From positions 4,169,727 through 4,233,726 of the forward strand of contig CM020619.1 in the NCBI GenBank assembly GCA_009829735.1: a DNA stretch of 64,000 bases. The letters are read 5' to 3'. Below, piece after piece: positions 10,913 through 20,588 of this stretch. The DNA comes from Pyropia yezoensis. Lineage: Eukaryota; Rhodophyta; Bangiophyceae; Bangiales; Bangiaceae. The notes under the pieces were generated by a model. The model was not told the DNA's origin, made no database searches, and worked only from the letters and a program-made list of their open reading frames with translations. The first letter of the stretch is position 1. Each line of letters opens with the position of its first letter. The position numbers and the translations under genes were made by a program.

Positions 10913-13900
10913 TCACGTTGAGGGAGGGCAGTTAGGGTCGATATCATTCCGGGCGCAGTATGCCCGGACCTTCTCAGCAGGAAGGTCCTCCACATACTCC
11001 CATGTATCGTCCTTGGCTTTGTAGCCAAACCAACGCACCCTCAACATGAGGCGGTCAGTGTCTTCATCCCATCCGTGGTCGATGAACTTATCGAACACGT
11101 ACTCCTGCGAGCCCTGTTTGGCCGCAGGCAGTGAGGGGAGGCGCCACGACTCCAACGCACGTGCCCAAGCTGGGTCGCCTGCAGGCGGTGGTGCAACTTT
11201 GACCACGTCCTGTCCGTTCACTGTGCGGACCCCATCGTCACTTTCGATGGTGAAGCGCCGCCCATCAGTACGAAGGACCTGGTACGGCCCCTTCGTCTGG
11301 AATACCAGCTTACCCCCAGTTGGGGTGTGCGAGTGTACCAGCACCCAGTCACCCTGCTCGGGGACATGTTTAGCATTGCGCACCTTTTTGTCAAAGGTAC
11401 GCTTGTAGCGCTTTTGTGCTTTGTCCATCTCAGCCCTGCCTTTAGGGATGAGGTGCTCCAGCCTAGCAGCGAACTCCGCCTTACTCTCAGTAGGAGTAGG
11501 CGTACTGCCACTACCCTCCCCAGTTGGGAGCGACCGCCGCACGGCAATAGACCGCACACGACGGGGGGTCACAAAAGCGAGGGGTACTTCCCCTGTAGAT
11601 GAGTGAACCTGCGAATTGTAGGCAGTAGTAAGGATAGAAATATATTGGTCCCACGTCCTCACGTGCTCACTCACATAGTGGCGCAGCTGCCTAGCAATAG
11701 TTTTGTTGAAGCGCTCCACCTGCCCATTAGTTTGTGGGTGGTAGGGGGTGGCATAGTTTGCCTTAACCCCCAACATATCCAGCACTCCCTGAAACAGTAC
11801 AGACGCAAATTGCGGTCCATTGTCCGATAGTGTACTATCTGGGATGCCAGACGCGGCAACCCAGTGATCTAGGAAGGCTGACACGACCGACATGGCCGTG
11901 ATCTCTGCCAGTGGGATCGCTCGCGTAAGTTTCGTGAAGCGGTCACAGATGACCAGGAGGTACTGGTTGCCCTCCTCGGTCACGGGCAGTGGCCCAAGGA
12001 TGTCCATCGCCAACGCGGCGAAGGGCTCCTTGGCCGGGAACAATAGCATAGCCGTACTAGGCCGCCGTTCCATCAGACGATTCTGTGCACAACTGGTGCA
12101 GGCAGCCACTCAACTGTAGATGTCCACCACCATGGACGGCCAGTAGTACCTGGTCCTCAGGGTCTGGTACAGTTTACTAGACCCCAGGTGTCCACCCGTG
12201 GGAGCGTTGTGCTCCCTCTCAAGGATACTGTCCTTGAGGGATGCGGGGACGACAAGTTGTTCGGTCCCCTGGAATACCCCCCTCCTCATGAGGAGGCCAT
12301 CGTCTCCCAGAAAGAAGCGCTTCTCAACCACCCTATCCAGTATATCCCTCTGCGACTTGCAGAAGGGATCCTCGGCCTGGGCCTTCACCACCTCGTCCAG
12401 GGACAGGGGCAAGTACTTCTTGTTCCCTGGCGCCTCGGGGTTCAACGCCTGACCCGAGCGCGTGACTACCCCCACGATGGGGATGTCCTCATCGACTGGG
12501 TTAGTGTCCAGCCCCTCGGTAGGTACCCGAGAGAGGCCGTCGGCAAGGGCATGTTGCCTGCCAGGTCGGTACTCAATGTCAAAGTTGAAGGGTGCCAGTC
12601 GCACCCTCCACCGGTTGAGACGAGTGTTCGTACAGTCCGTCTTGAAGATAAACTGCAACGCGCGGTGGTCACAGCGGATGAGGAACTTCTCACCCTCCAG
12701 GTAGTGACGAAGTGACGTCACCGCCCATACCACTGCGAGTCCTTCCAACTCGGTGACTCCGTAGTTCTTCTCGGCCGAGTTCAGCCCCTTACTAAAGTAT
12801 CCCACCGGCAAGTACTCCTTGTCCGGCTGCTGCTGAAGCAACACACAACCAAGTTGGTCGTAGCTAGCGTCCACATCCAGGATGTAGTGGCCTCCCAACC
12901 TGGGAAAAGCCAAGATGGGGGGCTTCAGCAGAAGGTCCCGAAGAGTCTCAAAGGATTCCTGCTCCACCCGACTTGGGGGAGGCAGGTTCTTCGGTAGCGT
13001 TGAGCTCACTAGCTCATTCAACGGCTTCGCCACCTTGGCGAAGCCCTTGGTGAAACGTCGGTACACGTTACACATCCCGAGGAAGCTCCTCATCTGGGTC
13101 TGGGTCCGGGGGTACTGAGCCTTACGAATGGCCCTCAAGTTCTTCTCGTTAACACTGAGACGCCCCGGACGGACAACATGTCCCAAGTATTCCACCTCTT
13201 GAGTAAAGAGGTGGCACTTACTCGCCTTCAGTGACACACCGGCGTCAGCAAGTAGCTTGAACACCTGGCCAAGATGGCCAATGTGTTCCTCCGGACTTCG
13301 GGAGAACACAATGATGTCTTCTAGGTACACAAGACAGATCTGCCACCGTACTCCGGCCAGAATCATGTCCATAGCGCGCTGGAAAGTTGCCGGCGCGTTA
13401 CACAGACCAAACGGTAGGCGTTTGCACTGGTAGGTACCACAGTGACAGGTAAAGGTAGTTTTATGCCTGTCCTCCGGGGCAATGGGAATTTGCCAGTACC
13501 CCGCGTTACAGTCCAGGGTAGAGAACACGTTCGCCTCCCCCAGAGAGTCCAGACAGTCATCCATCCTAGGTAGGGGATAACTGTCCTTCACCGTGCTCTC
13601 GTTGAGCTTACGGTAGTCGATACAAAACCGGGGGGTCCCATCAACTTTGGGGACTATAACCACCGGACTCGCCCACTCGGCGTTGCTGGCCTCGATCACA
13701 TCGAGGGCCTCCATGCGAGCAACTTGCTCCTTAACGAGGGCCCTTCAACGAGGTCCTCCCCTATACGGTTGTTGGCGTATAGGGGGTGCACCGGGCTTCA
13801 ACTCGATCCGGTGTTGGGTGGCTCTCATGAGTCCCAATTGACCATCCCACAACTTGTGATATTGGTCCAAGAGGCGTTCAACTTGAACCCTCAACCTGGG

Positions 13901-14896
13901 GGGAACACCCTCCATGTTCACATGGGGCCGAGGAGAGGTGGCCGACTTGGCTTGATGCTTCTCCTTTCCGGACTTCGGGTCGCTACTTGCGCCCGCGTTG
14001 AGAGTGACCGCTACTACCGGTCCCTCATGTTGGTCGATCTAGCCGAACTTGGCTCCCGACTTGAAGTACTTGGGCGTCGGACTCAGGTTCATCACCTGGA
14101 TCCTCCACGGGACTCCGGCTTTGGAGTCCATCGTGCCAAGGGCAACATGCACTTGGTGCTTGCGAGCAAGACGGGGGTTAGGGTGCACCAACCCGTTCCC
14201 CGAAAAATCAGTTACAACGTCAACGTGCGCCACCGAGTTGGGGGGCAACGTGACTTTGCGGGCTAAACGCAGGGTAGCAGTAAACCCTTCCCTCACCGAA
14301 CAAACAGGCTTCGACTGTGAGACTGTCACAGGAGCCACAGACTTTCCCTTACCAAGGATGGGGATAGTCTCCCCATTCATCAACTTGACCCAGTACTCGG
14401 GGCCACAGATCAAAGGCACTTGTGTTACGACATAAGGGGTACCCAGAAGCAGGGGTACCGATATATTCTCAACTACACCATAGGTCACGTCGACCTCATG
14501 GGTCCCCAACCTAGTTGGTAGGGTCACGGCACCAACGATGGGAAGTACCCCACCATTGATGTCAATCATATGGTCAGCCTTGGACCTCCAGCGTTGGAGC
14601 TTCACCTCCTTTGGTAATAGCGACTTGCGTATCAAGGAGGCTCCTGACCCGGTATCAAGCACGATACGGGCACAACAGGCGCGGCCGGGGGCAAGTTGCA
14701 CCCGTCCAGCCACCTGGAAGTTCTCACCCGTCAGCACCGCGATGACCCGACGTGGGTTTACGTTCTTGGGGAGTCCTACCCGAGGTGGGCGGACTCCCTT
14801 AGGTCGCCGCAATATCCGGCACGGTTGGTTCCTCCTCCTGGCCCACTTGGCCGAGGCTGCCGTTGTGAGCTTCGGACGACCAGCCCCAACGGTCAT
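10913..14896 (-). pseudogene. Gypsy copy 1 pol: protease, RT, RNase H, integrase, chromodomain
   Basis: The reading frame starts with the ATG at 14894-14896, which overlaps the gag stop. Domains in order: aspartic protease (LDTGSGASLI); RT (FCIDYRKLN, LPFGLCNAPATFQ, and an active site reading YLED at about 13316-13327); RNase H (DVDASYDQLG, CDHRALQF); integrase (H-H-C-C zinc segment, DILGPL, SDNGPQF, NGQVERFNKT); and a C-terminal chromodomain (VRWFGYKAKDDTWEYVEDL), which marks it as a chromovirus. Two in-frame stops break it: TAG at 14039-14041 (a Tyr codon in the other copies) and TGA at 12110-12112 (Trp in copy 2). The Asp-to-Glu change in the RT active site is a third lesion. Inactive as it stands. 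Confidence 0.95.
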
Positions 14897-16863
14897 TCGT
14901 TTCCCGCCGACTTGGCGTCCGAATCTGAGGGCGGGGAGGAAGACGACGAGTCCGAGGACGACGTGTCCGCCTCCTCCGCCGAGGGTGTGGCGACCGCGAC
15001 GACCGGTCGAGACCCACCCTCGCGGCGTGAACGTACTTCGCTCGTAGCCGACTTCTTACTCGCATTCCTAACAAGTTGTTGGATGCGTTTACTCAACTTG
15101 GGGCAGTCATATGCCCAGTGTCCATCGGAGTTGCAGTTCCAACACCGATGGTCAGTTCCCGGAGGGGTCTTCCCAACTGGGGAAGACGAAGGGATACCCT
15201 GGGAAGTTCCCACGGCAGCTACCACCCTCTCCTTGCGGATTCGGCGTGCCTCTCTCAACTCTCTGGCTTGGCGCGCCTCCTCCCGTTCCTTGGCCAACTC
15301 GGCCTGACGCTCCTGGCGTTGTTCCTCCCGCAACTTGCGGTAGGCCTCGCCTCTGCGATAGGCGAACCTGGCCAACTCGGCCAGGGTCGCCCGGGTAGTG
15401 TTATGCTCCCGGGTCTCCATCCGGACTGACCAATGGAGTCCCTCCACGAACCGACTCTTCACCACAGCTTGTGGATGAAGAAACCCACAAAGATTGTTGA
15501 GCTTACGGACTCGCTCCGCAAAGGATAACTCGTCCTCCGCCTCTTCCAGATGGGCTTGCGTAAACTCCTCGACTTGAGAAGCCAACGCTGCCTCATCAAC
15601 CATGGCTCTCAACAACCAGTTGACGAGCTCCAAATAGGACGTCACCTCCCCAGCGCCTCCACTTGAGGAGCTGGGCATGACAGACATAAGTTCTGTCCGT
15701 AGGTCGCCCTTCGTAAACTCCTGTAGCATGTAAAAAGCCATGCCTTCACTTATGGCATTGTCGTCACAGGCTTTTGTGAAACGACGTAGAAACTCAAAGA
15801 CACGGAGGGGGGGAGTTCCATCCCACTCCGCTTTGTGCCCAAAAGAATGAAGTGCATTCTTCTTGGCACGGCCCATGGCTCGGGCCTGGTCAGGACCATA
15901 CGCCACCGACTTGTTGTGGAGGGCGTAGGTCTCACAGTCAAAGATCCGCTGGTAGACCGGGTTGGCTACCTGAATCTTGGGCGGCACCTCACGTTGAGGG
16001 AACAGCCGCTGTGGCACTGGGGTAAGTCCACCCTCAGTGCCTGTAGTCTGGTACGGCGAGCTTGGTGTAGCCGCCGGCGTTTCCGAGGGGAACTCCCCCG
16101 TGAAGGGCGTACGCCCCACCGCGTATGGTGTGGCTCCCTCGTTGGGAGTCACAGGTGTCGCCCCCAGTTCGGGGCGACCCGAGGTAGGCGTCAGGAGAGA
16201 TTCCCCCTGCGCCTGTGGGCTCGAAAGCCCCAATCCGGTCTGGACATTAAGGCCATCTGGCAAACTCGCCACAATCTGATTCAGAATAGTATTCGTCATC
16301 GTGACCACCAGGTCCGGCAAAGTCTGCCGCAACACATTGGTCGCCTCCCGACGGACAGTTTCCGCGAGGAGTGGATTGACGACTCCAGTTGAGTCTCGGT
16401 CCGCCTCTGGGAGTCCACCTGAGGGGTAACCACGTTCCTCAGGGGTCTCAACCGGGGGCATGGGCGCGAGCCCATCGCCGACCAACGGAGGTCCACCGTC
16501 CTCCGAAAGCCTAGTTGGCGACGGCTCCAAGCCAAAGTTGGCTCCAACCCGAGTGGAACCCGCGGGGACAGTCCTCACCCCTTGGGACGTTCCCGTTGAG
16601 TATACCACACGGTGGCCAGACTTCGGCCCACCCACATCAGAAGTGTCACCCGAGTGAACTCCCAACTGAGTCGGGGTGGCCTGTTGCCCGCCCGCACTTC
16701 CAGTCCTGCTGGCTTGAGGGACCTCTAGTCCTTCTGCGACCCCAGGTAAACCCACCTGTGTCTCACCAGTATTCAATGGCACTGAAGTACGTGCGTCACC
16801 CGTGTACTCCCCGGACGACGGGGGGTCCGAGCTAGCCATGTTGGCTGACGATCCGTATGACAC
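14893..16863 (-). CDS. Gag polyprotein, gypsy copy 1
   Basis: Open for 656 codons. It has a long low-complexity N-terminal half (Gly/Ser/Thr/Pro) and a capsid-like region around residues 300-430 (YGPDQARAMGRAKKNALHSF, WDGTPPLRVFEFLRRF, FYMLQEFTKGDLRTELMSVM). A charged Arg/Glu helix near residues 510-560 is followed by one CCHC zinc knuckle (C-W-N-C-N-S-D-G-H-W-A-Y-D-C), and the end is Ser/Asp-rich. Gag packages the element RNA in cytoplasmic particles. This is the only one of the three copies here with an uninterrupted gag. An internal ATG at residue 9 is an alternative start. Confidence 0.93.
   Translation of the reverse strand: MSYGSSANMASSDPPSSGEYTGDARTSVPLNTGETQVGLPGVAEGLEVPQASRTGSAGGQQATPTQLGVHSGDTSDVGGPKSGHRVVYSTGTSQGVRTVPAGSTRVGANFGLEPSPTRLSEDGGPPLVGDGLAPMPPVETPEERGYPSGGLPEADRDSTGVVNPLLAETVRREATNVLRQTLPDLVVTMTNTILNQIVASLPDGLNVQTGLGLSSPQAQGESLLTPTSGRPELGATPVTPNEGATPYAVGRTPFTGEFPSETPAATPSSPYQTTGTEGGLTPVPQRLFPQREVPPKIQVANPVYQRIFDCETYALHNKSVAYGPDQARAMGRAKKNALHSFGHKAEWDGTPPLRVFEFLRRFTKACDDNAISEGMAFYMLQEFTKGDLRTELMSVMPSSSSGGAGEVTSYLELVNWLLRAMVDEAALASQVEEFTQAHLEEAEDELSFAERVRKLNNLCGFLHPQAVVKSRFVEGLHWSVRMETREHNTTRATLAELARFAYRRGEAYRKLREEQRQERQAELAKEREEARQARELREARRIRKERVVAAVGTSQGIPSSSPVGKTPPGTDHRCWNCNSDGHWAYDCPKLSKRIQQLVRNASKKSATSEVRSRREGGSRPVVAVATPSAEEADTSSSDSSSSSPPSDSDAKSAGNE
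14899..14905 (-). promoter_or_regulatory. -1 frameshift slippery site GGGAAAC at gag-pol junction
   Basis: On the coding strand the gag frame reads GCG GGA AAC GAA TGA. GGGAAAC therefore sits in the X XXY YYZ phase, one sense codon before the gag stop. Slipping by -1 leads directly into the pol frame. Copies 2 and 3 have the same heptamer in the same phase. Six bases downstream a CCGTT...AACGG stem could form a weak stimulatory structure. The gag stop and a pol ATG also overlap as ATGA, so termination-reinitiation is an alternative. Confidence 0.75.
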
Positions 16864-16940
16864 GGTCCAAGACCACCGTTCCTCTGAGACAGAGGGCCCC
16901 CTACACCCGGGTGCACCCGGAGGTAAAGTTTACCTCTGTC

Positions 16941-16956
16941 CCCTGCTGCTCCACCA
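16941..16956 (-). promoter_or_regulatory. Primer-binding site, gypsy copy 1
   Basis: Two bases after the 5' LTR the coding strand reads TGGTGGAGCAGCAGGG, complementary to a tRNA 3' end CCCTGCTGCTCCACCA. The tRNA would have an acceptor strand starting GGAGCAG. I cannot name it from memory. The site is identical in copies 2 and 3. Confidence 0.8.
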
Positions 16957-16958
16957 AA

Positions 16959-17427
16959 TGTGGCGAAAACCACAAGCACACACGGCACCCAAGTTGGGGC
17001 GGTGTGCCAGGGCTGCCTCCCGTGTCGGGGGAGCCGGAAGAAGTGCAAGTCGCACACACTCTGTCCCTGTTGTGGGGCAAACCCCCCACGGACAAACAAG
17101 AAGATGGTGTGTGGTCCAACAGTTTCTTGGTCGGGACGGGGACGCAGGGCCAAGCCCCGCTGTCCCTCCCCTTATCCCCCCAGGGTCCACTCAGAATCTC
17201 GCCACTCAGAATCTCCCACCCCAGCACCTGCCCACCGGGCCACACGAAAATTCAAGACGATAAATGCAGAAAACCCTCAAATCCAAGTTGGATTTACTAC
17301 TAAGCTAACTATCCCAAACTTAGGGAATATGGACCCAAATGCAGGGGGAGGAACGGATCAGGCTAGTGGCCTGCCGCCCCTTGCATGGCACGTGTTGCCC
17401 CCCTACCTGGGGGTCAATACTGCCACA
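16959..17427 (-). repeat. Gypsy copy 1, 5' LTR
   Basis: 469 bp, the same length as the 3' LTR. It differs by one base near the edge (GGCGAAAA versus GGCAAAAA) and at two adjacent bases in the CACACTCTG segment, with no other difference seen by eye. Confidence 0.96.
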
Positions 17428-17432
17428 GCGTC

Positions 17433-20125
17433 CAATGATGAAACCTCGTCGTCCATGGCACCCCGCCACAGGTCCGCATCTGGTCGACTCATCGCCTCCG
17501 CATAGGTTGCGGGTGGCACGTTGTTCCACCATGGCGCCTTCGTTGCCTCGTGGACCGTCAGCTTCCCATAGGGATCGGTCGGGGTCTGCTGGTTCGCGCT
17601 GTACGCGTGAGCCCCCCAATGGTCGATTTCTTGTAAAGCCTCGGCCAGACCAGCCCCAGGCCCGCGACCGCGTAGGAGATAGGGTGAGCGGGTTTGCCCA
17701 CTTGACGGCCCGGCCCCTCCAGCAATCCCCGCCTCCCAGATCGAGGGCGTCGCGGGGAGCGGGCTTGTCTGTGGGGTGCTTGGTGGTGCGTCGGGTGGTG
17801 ATGGTGGTGGCGCGTCCGTCGACGTGGAGAGCGTGTCATTCTCATTCCCGGGGGTACTCCCTGATGCCCCCGTCGCGTGGGCGTCCTCGGGGGCATCCTC
17901 CTCGACGACGACGTCCCGCCGGGTCAGGACAGTGTTGGAGTTCGGGACGAGGATTCGATAGGAGTGGGGGTTGCCGCCGTAGCCCACCATTCGTCCAACA
18001 ATGACCTTTGGGCCTAACGTCTGCTGCGAACCGGGCGGTTGCAGGCCGTAGGCCGTGCTTCCCCAGACCCGGAGTCCCCCGACGTCCGGATTCTTCCCAT
18101 AGAAGCGTTCAAACGGGGTAGACTTCCCATCCTTGGTGGGGGCGCGGTCGTGCGTAAACACAACCGTCGTAAGGGCCTCCGCCCAGAACTCCTTTGACAT
18201 GGCTTACGCCACCAACATCGCCCTCACCCGCTCCATCAGGGTGCGGTTCAGCCGTTCTGCCGCCCCGTTAGACTGGGGGGAGTACGGGGCGGTCGGCTCC
18301 ACGCTGATACCCTTCTCCTGGAAGAACTCCTGCATGTCGGCGCTCCCGATCAGTTCCCCGGCGCCATCGGCGCGCAGCCTCTTGACCTTCAATCCCGATT
18401 GGTTCTCCCAATTGACGATCCAGTTGCGGAGGGCTTTTCCACCCTCGGCCTTGGTCCTCAATGGGGTGGCCGCCGCGAATTCAGTCTTGTCGTCGTGGAG
18501 GCCCAAGAAGTGGACACACCCCCCCCGGGATGGGTCCAGCGGTCCTACAAGGTCCACGTGGAGGAGTTCGAGCTTGGACGTTGATGAGGTCTCCCCTTGG
18601 AACAGCTGCCGCTCCATTCGGGCCTTGACGCAGGGAACACAGTGCACCCCGTCGATGGGGGAGGTGTCCTCCGCTGCAATGTCCATCCCAAGGACCACCT
18701 TACTTGCCTTGGCCACGTTGCCCAGACCAATATGGCAATATAGACGGTGCCATAGGTCCCCTTTCCGCCCTGCCTTGGCGTAGGTTGCCGTGCTGGCGGA
18801 TGGGTCGTTGGGAACCGGGGTTGACACCGTCATAGCACTCGGCGACTCACCCCGCCGCTGGTTCAGTACGTACTGCTCACTCTCAATGATGCGGGCAGTC
18901 GCAACGATCCGCCCAACCTTCTTGATGACGCAGCGCTTGTCGTCGAAGCAGACCTTTCCCCCGTTCCTTGTAATCGTCCGGATCGACAGGAGGTTGTTGC
19001 CGAATGATGGCACGTGTAGCGCATTGTTGAACACCATCGTCGTGCCCCGGTTGGTCGTAATCATGACGGTGCCCTTCCCTTCCGCCGGGACGACGCTGCC
19101 GTCCGCCATCTTGACCAGGACGCCGGGGGTTGCTACGTAGTCTTTTATCTGGTCGCGGTTCTTGGCCATGTGGTGGGATGCGCGAGAGTCCAATACCCAG
19201 GCGTTCGGGTCAATCGCGACAGTTGCTGCCAGAGCCGCGCCCGTCGGCGCCCGCGGCGCCGCCTCGTCAGTTGGTGCGACGAGGGGAAAGACGGCTTGGG
19301 CACTGAAGCTGAACGACACGCGGTTGGCGGTTGCTCCGCCATCTTGCCCGCCCCCTTGCCCCCCACCGCCTCCCCGCTTGTTACACTCGCGGGCGTAGTG
19401 GCCCTGCGTGTTGCAGGTGTAACACACCACTCGCATCGGCGTTCGGCCTTACTCATCCGGCCACCGGCGCCCCCGTCCGCGTTGTCGCTGGTGGACGAGA
19501 GGGCGTTGGGGCCACCACTGGTCTTGTTGGCCTCATGTGCTCGCTCCTTAAGACGTGACTCGACGGGGAGTAGGGCGCCGATGGCGTCCTCCCAGGATGG
19601 GAGACGACTCTGGTTGATCAGCACAGCGATGGTTGGCTGGTAGGCTTCCTCTCGGATCCCGTCCAGTAGGAAGCCGAGTTCTGCTTTTTCTGTGATCTCG
19701 TTGTCTGCGCGTCTAAGCGCGCTACGGAGTGAGCCCGCTCGCCCCGCGTACTGCATGATGGTCTCCTCTGGTTGTTTTCGTAGGTTCGTCATTCCCCGCT
19801 GCAGTTGTAGTCCGCGCGCTGTCACGCTTGCCTCGAAGGCATTCTTGAGCGCGTCCCACGCCTGCTTAGCCGTGTTGCACCCGTCCACCTTGTCGTGGTG
19901 GACGGCCTCCACCCCTCGTCGTATCCAGGCAAGTGCTTTTCTGTCCAGCTTGCACCAGTCGGCATACTCGCCGGCTGCCTGGGGGTTGGGGGGAAGGGGA
20001 TCTTCGATCGTCCCCCAAAGGTCCTTCGTTTCCAGAAACGCCTGAAAGTCCACCGCCCAACTTGCATAGTCGTACTCAAGCCGCCTGGGGGCTAGCCCCG
20101 ACGACCCCCCGTCCAGATCAGTCAT
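17433..20125 (-). pseudogene. Copia gag, protease and integrase (5' part of split pol)
   Basis: Gag starts at 20125 with a copia-type capsid region (SWAVDFQAFLETKDLW, AKQAWDALKNAFE). A one-base shift near 19436-19450 moves the frame so that the zinc knuckle (CYTCNTQGHYARECN) and pol continue in the 18204-19436 frame. The protease reads LDSRASHHM: Arg replaces Gly of the catalytic D-S-G (19182-19190). Integrase follows, with an H-X4-H / C-X2-C zinc segment (LWHRLYCHIGLG, HCVPCVKARM), LLHVDLVGPL, and SPQSNGAAERLNRT. A TAA at 18204-18206 interrupts it, then the same frame continues to the gypsy junction. The lesions are multiple and independent of the gypsy insertion. Confidence 0.92.
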
Positions 20126-20256
20126 CCCTTATCGCCGAAAATCGGCGCAGGGTGGCCGACGATGGGATAGAGCGGGATTTGAGACGGAGAGGTGTAGTGG
20201 GGGTCAGCAATGGGAACGTGTTTGGTGGGGTTGTATAATCGTGACACCGTAGCGCG

Positions 20257-20271
20257 TCTGGGCCCATAACC
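20257..20271 (-). promoter_or_regulatory. Copia primer-binding site matching initiator tRNA-Met anticodon arm
   Basis: Immediately after the 5' LTR the coding strand reads GGTTATGGGCCCAGA. This is complementary to CTGGGCCCATAACC, the anticodon stem-loop of eukaryotic initiator tRNA-Met, and not to a tRNA 3' CCA end. Drosophila copia and yeast Ty5 use this half-tRNA priming mode. Confidence 0.88.
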
Positions 20272-20583
20272 TGTTGACAAAGCACGTTGTCCTTTTACCG
20301 GTCGGGTCGGACTGCGTCCCGATCCCGACCCTTTCTAACACCCGCCCCCTTCCCCTCACCGTCGGGGAGGGCGGTGGTCCCCTCAGAGTCCCCCGTATGG
20401 GGGGCCCGCCAGCGCACACCCCCGACGCCCAAAATGGGCCGGTCGGTGCCCCACTGTCTCCTCACTCGCTGCCCCGCCTCATCCTCGATCGTCGGCCCAA
20501 GTCCCCGACGTGTCGGGCGATGGGTACCCCCCAAGTGGCCCCCCGGGGGCCGTAAGTCTCGGGGGAGGGGGCACAGCTCAACA
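20272..20583 (-). repeat. Copia 5' LTR
   Basis: 312 bp with the same termini as the 6104-6415 copy. Three substitutions were seen by eye (two in the TCCCGATCCC segment, one in CACCCGCCCC). Followed by the GGCTG duplication. Confidence 0.95.
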
Positions 20584-20588
20584 GGCTG

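Larger units (their letters stand above)
8051..17427 (-). mobile_element. Ty3/gypsy chromovirus, copy 1 (nested in copia)
   Basis: 469-bp LTRs at 8051-8519 and 16959-17427 have TGTGGC...GCCACA ends. GCGTC is duplicated at 8046-8050 and 17428-17432. On the minus strand the order is 5' LTR, primer site, gag, protease, RT, RNase H, integrase, chromodomain. A long plus-strand ORF then lies tail-to-tail with pol before the 3' LTR. The LTRs differ at about three or four positions by eye, so insertion is recent and younger than the copia host. Gag is open. Pol carries two stops and a YLED active site, and the antisense ORF has one stop, so this copy is not autonomous. Confidence 0.96.
6104..20583 (-). 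mobile_element. Ty1/copia LTR retrotransposon, split by a nested Ty3/gypsy element
   Basis: Bounded by two 312-bp LTRs (6104-6415 and 20272-20583) starting TGTTGA and ending TCAACA. The target-site duplication GGCTG is present at 6099-6103 and 20584-20588. The coding strand is minus: gag, protease and integrase lie at 17433-20125 and RT/RNase H at 6503-8050. The gypsy element occupies 8051-17427 and duplicates GCGTC. Without the insertion the element is about 5.1 kb, normal for the family. The LTRs differ at about three bases by eye, so the element is young. It is nevertheless inactive: gag frameshift, protease DSR instead of DSG, integrase stop, and HVDD at the RT active site. Confidence 0.95.

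Noticed and set aside
14899-14960. H-type pseudoknot downstream of the slippery site
   Set aside because: GGCTG/CAGCC could cross the CCGTT/AACGG stem, but the third loop would have zero bases, which is sterically poor; only a weak hairpin is kept as possible.
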